A stretch of DNA of 64,000 bases from Tectiglobus sp965247245 (GTDB taxonomy: Bacteria; Pseudomonadota; Alphaproteobacteria; Rhizobiales; Hyphomicrobiaceae), in contig CBDFGV010000003.1 in assembly GCA_965247245.1 (NCBI GenBank), positions 1,178,001 through 1,242,000 of the forward strand, written 5' to 3'. The position numbers and the translations under genes were made by a program. The notes beneath the pieces were generated by a model, which saw nothing but the letters and a program-made list of their open reading frames with translations, ran no database searches and had not been told where the DNA came from. Positions 61,682 through 64,000 of the stretch are shown here, in pieces (position 1 is the stretch's first letter; each line of letters opens with the position of its first letter).

Positions 61682-61694
61682 GGTTGGTCCAACC
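61682..61694. promoter_or_regulatory. Operator-like palindrome GGTTGG-T-CCAACC
   Basis: Perfect 6+1+6 inverted repeat 68 bases after the first, containing TTGGTCCAA. It lies about 80 bases before the DddP-like start, so it could cover the promoter or the early leader. Confidence 0.5.
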
Positions 61695-61772
61695 TGCCTC
61701 TGAAACTTAACGAGCGACACGATCGGCTGATCCGGCGAGTAAGAACCAGCCTAGAAGAGATCTGACGCAATC

Positions 61773-63152
61773 ATGCAAGACAATGCACCTATCAAGCGTT
61801 TCGGGCGCCATACCCGCAAGATCAAGCCCTTTGACATTCCGGAGCACCCTGGTTTCGACGCCGGCTACGATGAACTGAACCAGTGGTCGCTAGAGAAGGC
61901 TTCTGCCCTCAATCAGTACGTCATCGGCTTTGGCGCACTTGCCGAGGGTGAATGGGCTGCAGCCGGCATTGCTGAGCCAGACTTTGCAGCGATGCGGGAG
62001 TACAGGATCGACCGGATCCGCGCCGAACTGGTGAAGCACGACCTCGGCGGCATCTATCTCTACGACCCACTCAACGTTCGTTATGCCACCGACACAACGA
62101 ACATGCAGGTATGGGTGATGCATAACCCGGTGCGCGCCGCCTTCGTGCCCACGGAAGGACCGGTCATTCTCTACGACTACCACAACTGCCAGCATCTTTC
62201 CGATTTCTCGGAAGCCGTTGATGAAGTCCACCACGGCACCAGCTGGTTCTATTTCAAAGGCGGCGACAGAACGCACGAAATGGCACGGCGATGGGCTGGC
62301 GAAGTTGCTGCCATCGTCAAACAGCACTGCGGCGGCAACAAGCGCATTGCCTTCGATCAAATCGACAGTCACGGCATTGAGCCGTTAGCCAGCCACGGTA
62401 TCCAAGTCGTCTACGGCGAGGACATCATGGAGGAAGCCAGGGGTATTAAGAGCCCTGATGAGATCCTCGCCATGCGCCGCGCGACCGTAGCCTGCGAAGC
62501 TGCCATGTATGAGATGGAGCGTCAGCTCCAACCCGGCATGACGGAAAACGACCTCTGGGCCATTCTCCATGCCGAGAACATCCGTCGCGGCGGGGAGTGG
62601 ATCGAGACGCGCCTGCTCTCTTCTGGGCCGCGGACAAATCCGTGGTTCCAGGAATCGTCTGCGCGCATCATTGAGCATGGCGATATTGTCGCCTTCGATA
62701 CCGATCTTGTCGGTCCATACGGCTTCTGTTGTGACATCTCCCGCACCTGGCTCGCCGGTGACGGCAAACCAACTGACGAACAGCGCAACCTCTATAAGAT
62801 GGCCGTTGACCAGATCGAAACGAACCGCGAGCTACTGAAGCCGGGCATGACCTTCAAAGAGATTGCTCACACGGCCAAGAGCCTGCCCGATGCTTACCTG
62901 CCAAACAGATATTCCTGCCTCATCCACGGTGTCGGGCTTTGCGACGAGTACCCATCCATTCCCTATGCCTCGGATTGGGAAAAGCGCGGCTACGATGGTG
63001 TTCTTGAGCCAGGCATGGTCGTCTGCGTCGAAAGCTACGTTGGGCGTCATGGCGGCGATGAAGGCGTGAAGCTCGAGGATCAGTGCTTAATCACCGAGAC
63101 AGGTTACGAGCAACTGTCCGTCTACCCACTGGATGAACGGCTCAACCGTTAG
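61773..63152 (+). CDS. DddP-like M24-fold protein, candidate DMSP lyase
   Basis: 459-residue protein of the creatinase/M24 fold. From memory it lines up closely with dimethylsulfoniopropionate lyase DddP along its whole length: EWAAAGIAEPDFAAMREYR, DPLNVRYATDTTNMQVW, IRRGGEWIETRLLSSGPRTN and NPWFQESSARII all have close DddP counterparts. Metal ligands appear intact: two Asp in FDTDLVG and one in CCDISRTW, His and the proposed base Asp in HGVGLCDEYP, and Glu in CVESYVG and KLEDQ. A DddP would split DMSP into dimethylsulfide and acrylate in the cytoplasm. The neighbour is an MttB-like methyltransferase, which also fits a related enzyme acting on a methylated amine; both readings are open. The start is ATG 61773 with AAGAGA about 10 bases upstream. 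Confidence 0.8.
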   Translation: MQDNAPIKRFGRHTRKIKPFDIPEHPGFDAGYDELNQWSLEKASALNQYVIGFGALAEGEWAAAGIAEPDFAAMREYRIDRIRAELVKHDLGGIYLYDPLNVRYATDTTNMQVWVMHNPVRAAFVPTEGPVILYDYHNCQHLSDFSEAVDEVHHGTSWFYFKGGDRTHEMARRWAGEVAAIVKQHCGGNKRIAFDQIDSHGIEPLASHGIQVVYGEDIMEEARGIKSPDEILAMRRATVACEAAMYEMERQLQPGMTENDLWAILHAENIRRGGEWIETRLLSSGPRTNPWFQESSARIIEHGDIVAFDTDLVGPYGFCCDISRTWLAGDGKPTDEQRNLYKMAVDQIETNRELLKPGMTFKEIAHTAKSLPDAYLPNRYSCLIHGVGLCDEYPSIPYASDWEKRGYDGVLEPGMVVCVESYVGRHGGDEGVKLEDQCLITETGYEQLSVYPLDERLNR

Positions 63153-63182
63153 GACCACCGGCTTTAACCGGGAGATATCGAA

Positions 63183-64000
63183 TTGGGACAGGACACCAAC
63201 CGACCGCGCCGCAGCGGACGCCGGCGTGGAACGAGCGCCTCTTCATCAGATTCGGTCGCGCCGATCATCGACCAGCTTAGTTGGTGTATTCCGCAAAACC
63301 GCGACGCGCCTATCGAGCCACTCGATGAAGCCGGCGTGACCGCCATCCACAATGCTGCCATGCGGATCCTCGAAGAGATCGGCATCGACTTTCTGCACGA
63401 CGACGCCATCGCTGAGCTGCGCAAAGCCGGCTGCGAGATTGATGCGAATGGTATAACCGTTCGTATGGATCGCGCCTTCGTTATGGAGAAGGTGCGGTTA
63501 GCGCCCAGCCAGTTCACCATGACCCCGCGCAACCCGGACCGCCAAGTCACAGTCGGCGGCAATAGCATGTCATTCGTCAATGTTTCGAGCCCACCAAATG
63601 TGATGGACTTGGACCGAGGCCGGCGCACTGGAACACGTGACTCTTTCCAAGACCTGATCAAGCTCACGCAATACTTTAACTGCATTCACCTTGCTGGCGG
63701 CTACCCGGTTGAGCCAATCGATATTCACGCTTCGATCCGGCACCTCGACTGCATGTACGACAAGCTCACTCTGACAGACAAAGTCTGCCACACTTACTCA
63801 CTTGGTCAGGAGCGTGTGGAAGACGCTATCGAAATGGTTCGCATTGCCGGCGGACTGACGGATGAGGAGTTTGATGCCTCTCCTCGCATGTTCACCAACA
63901 TCAATTCGTCCTCACCATTGAAGCATGACACGCCGATGCTCGATGGCGCCATGCGCCTCGCAAGACGCGGGCAGGTTGTGACTGTCACCCCCTTTACCCT
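63183..64000 (+). CDS. MttB family (trimethylamine methyltransferase-like) protein, 3' end outside window
   Basis: Open to the window edge; 272 codons are visible. After a basic, Ser-rich N terminus (PRRSGRRRG) come RILEEIGIDFLHDDAIAELRKAGCEID, KVRLAPSQFTMTPRNPDR and FVNVSSPPNVMDLDRGRRTGT, then YPVEPIDIHASIRHLD and MFTNINSSSPLKHDTPM, the pattern of MttB-like corrinoid methyltransferases. No in-frame TAG (pyrrolysine) is seen, but the position used in methanogen MttB lies beyond the edge. Most bacterial members lack it and demethylate glycine betaine or other quaternary amines. The start is TTG 63183 with GGGAGA about 7 bases before, 30 bases after the DddP-like gene, so the two are probably one operon. 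The cognate corrinoid protein is not in view. Confidence 0.88.
   Translation, partial: MGQDTNRPRRSGRRRGTSASSSDSVAPIIDQLSWCIPQNRDAPIEPLDEAGVTAIHNAAMRILEEIGIDFLHDDAIAELRKAGCEIDANGITVRMDRAFVMEKVRLAPSQFTMTPRNPDRQVTVGGNSMSFVNVSSPPNVMDLDRGRRTGTRDSFQDLIKLTQYFNCIHLAGGYPVEPIDIHASIRHLDCMYDKLTLTDKVCHTYSLGQERVEDAIEMVRIAGGLTDEEFDASPRMFTNINSSSPLKHDTPMLDGAMRLARRGQVVTVTPFT

Larger units (their letters stand above)
61232..61772. promoter_or_regulatory. Palindrome-rich divergent control region
   Basis: 541 bases without a believable gene between the ABC operon (minus) and the DddP-like gene (plus). It is AT-richer than its flanks. It holds perfect palindromes TTTGATCAAA (61563-61572), GTCCAAtTTGGAC (61602-61614) and GGTTGGtCCAACC (61682-61694), plus TTGCAAA-type repeats near 61345-61375. 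The two odd-length palindromes share the half-site GTCCAA/TTGG, so one regulator may bind both. No regulator gene is inside the window here. Confidence 0.6.

Noticed and set aside
63164..63685. 173-residue minus-strand frame at the right edge
   Set aside because: Antisense to the MttB-like gene, which has family motifs over the same bases.
1..64000. Search for CRISPR arrays, insertion sequences, phage or integrase genes, rRNA
   Set aside because: No regular spaced repeats, transposase motifs, phage structural genes or rRNA sequences were seen on either strand.

Overview
The window looks like chromosomal DNA of an alphaproteobacterium, probably a marine or soil member of the Hyphomicrobiales/Rhodobacterales type. 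This is inferred from the gene families: intracellular PHB depolymerase, SbmA/BacA, hydantoinase A/B, biotin-dependent propionyl-CoA carboxylase, LemA next to an M48 protease, tandem Lin0512 proteins, a DddP-like protein beside an MttB-like methyltransferase, and a class III cyclase. Base composition is moderate and even throughout. No insertion sequence, prophage, CRISPR array, rRNA operon or integrase was seen. Coding density is high and most genes are whole; the first (MFS transporter) and last (MttB family) are cut by the window edges.

Layout. 1-5.8 kb: end of an MFS transporter, tRNA-Glu, recJ, PHB depolymerase, a tiny membrane peptide and a structured spacer. 5.8-14 kb: hydantoinase/oxoprolinase pair hyuAB, a two-helix membrane protein, a class III aminotransferase, an FMN alpha-hydroxyacid oxidase and a PchB-like chorismate mutase. 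14-20 kb: a small secreted peptide with its own terminator, a PNPOx-like flavoprotein, two Lin0512 proteins with a TerB protein, a TSUP exporter with a divergent LysR regulator, and the M48 protease/LemA pair. 20-28.7 kb: two divergent catabolic operons, one minus (gamma-glutamyltransferase, SDR, carboxymuconolactone decarboxylase-like, hydroxyisobutyrate dehydrogenase-like) and one plus (aspartate dehydrogenase, DMT exporter, FAD monooxygenase, D-amino-acid dehydrogenase-like). 28.7-40.4 kb: mgtE, two tandem polysaccharide deacetylases, a Tat-exported metallo-beta-lactamase-fold hydrolase, a VOC protein, SbmA/BacA, a second FAD amine/amino acid oxidase, two small membrane proteins and an acyl-CoA-dehydrogenase-fold flavoprotein. 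40.4-49.9 kb: a likely CRP-controlled small RNA, two glycosyltransferases, a duplicated helical protein, pccA, DUF805 and GGCT proteins, a LysR regulator, a histone-H1-like Lys/Ala protein, lipB and tRNA-Leu. 50-64 kb: GMC oxidoreductase, a DUF427-adenylate cyclase fusion, an HD-domain protein with a diiron-oxygenase-like motif, a second YcaD-like MFS transporter, a complete peptide-type ABC importer, then a DddP-like M24-fold protein and an MttB-like methyltransferase across a palindrome-rich regulatory spacer.

The common theme is uptake and breakdown of amino acids, cyclic amides, quaternary amines and perhaps DMSP, feeding central metabolism (propionyl-CoA carboxylase, PHB turnover). The most interesting points are the candidate small RNA with a textbook CRP site (40494-40749), the ABC/DddP-like/MttB-like locus with its palindromes (55.8-64 kb), and the DUF427-cyclase fusion. 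All functions come from reading motifs and family memory; no database search was run.
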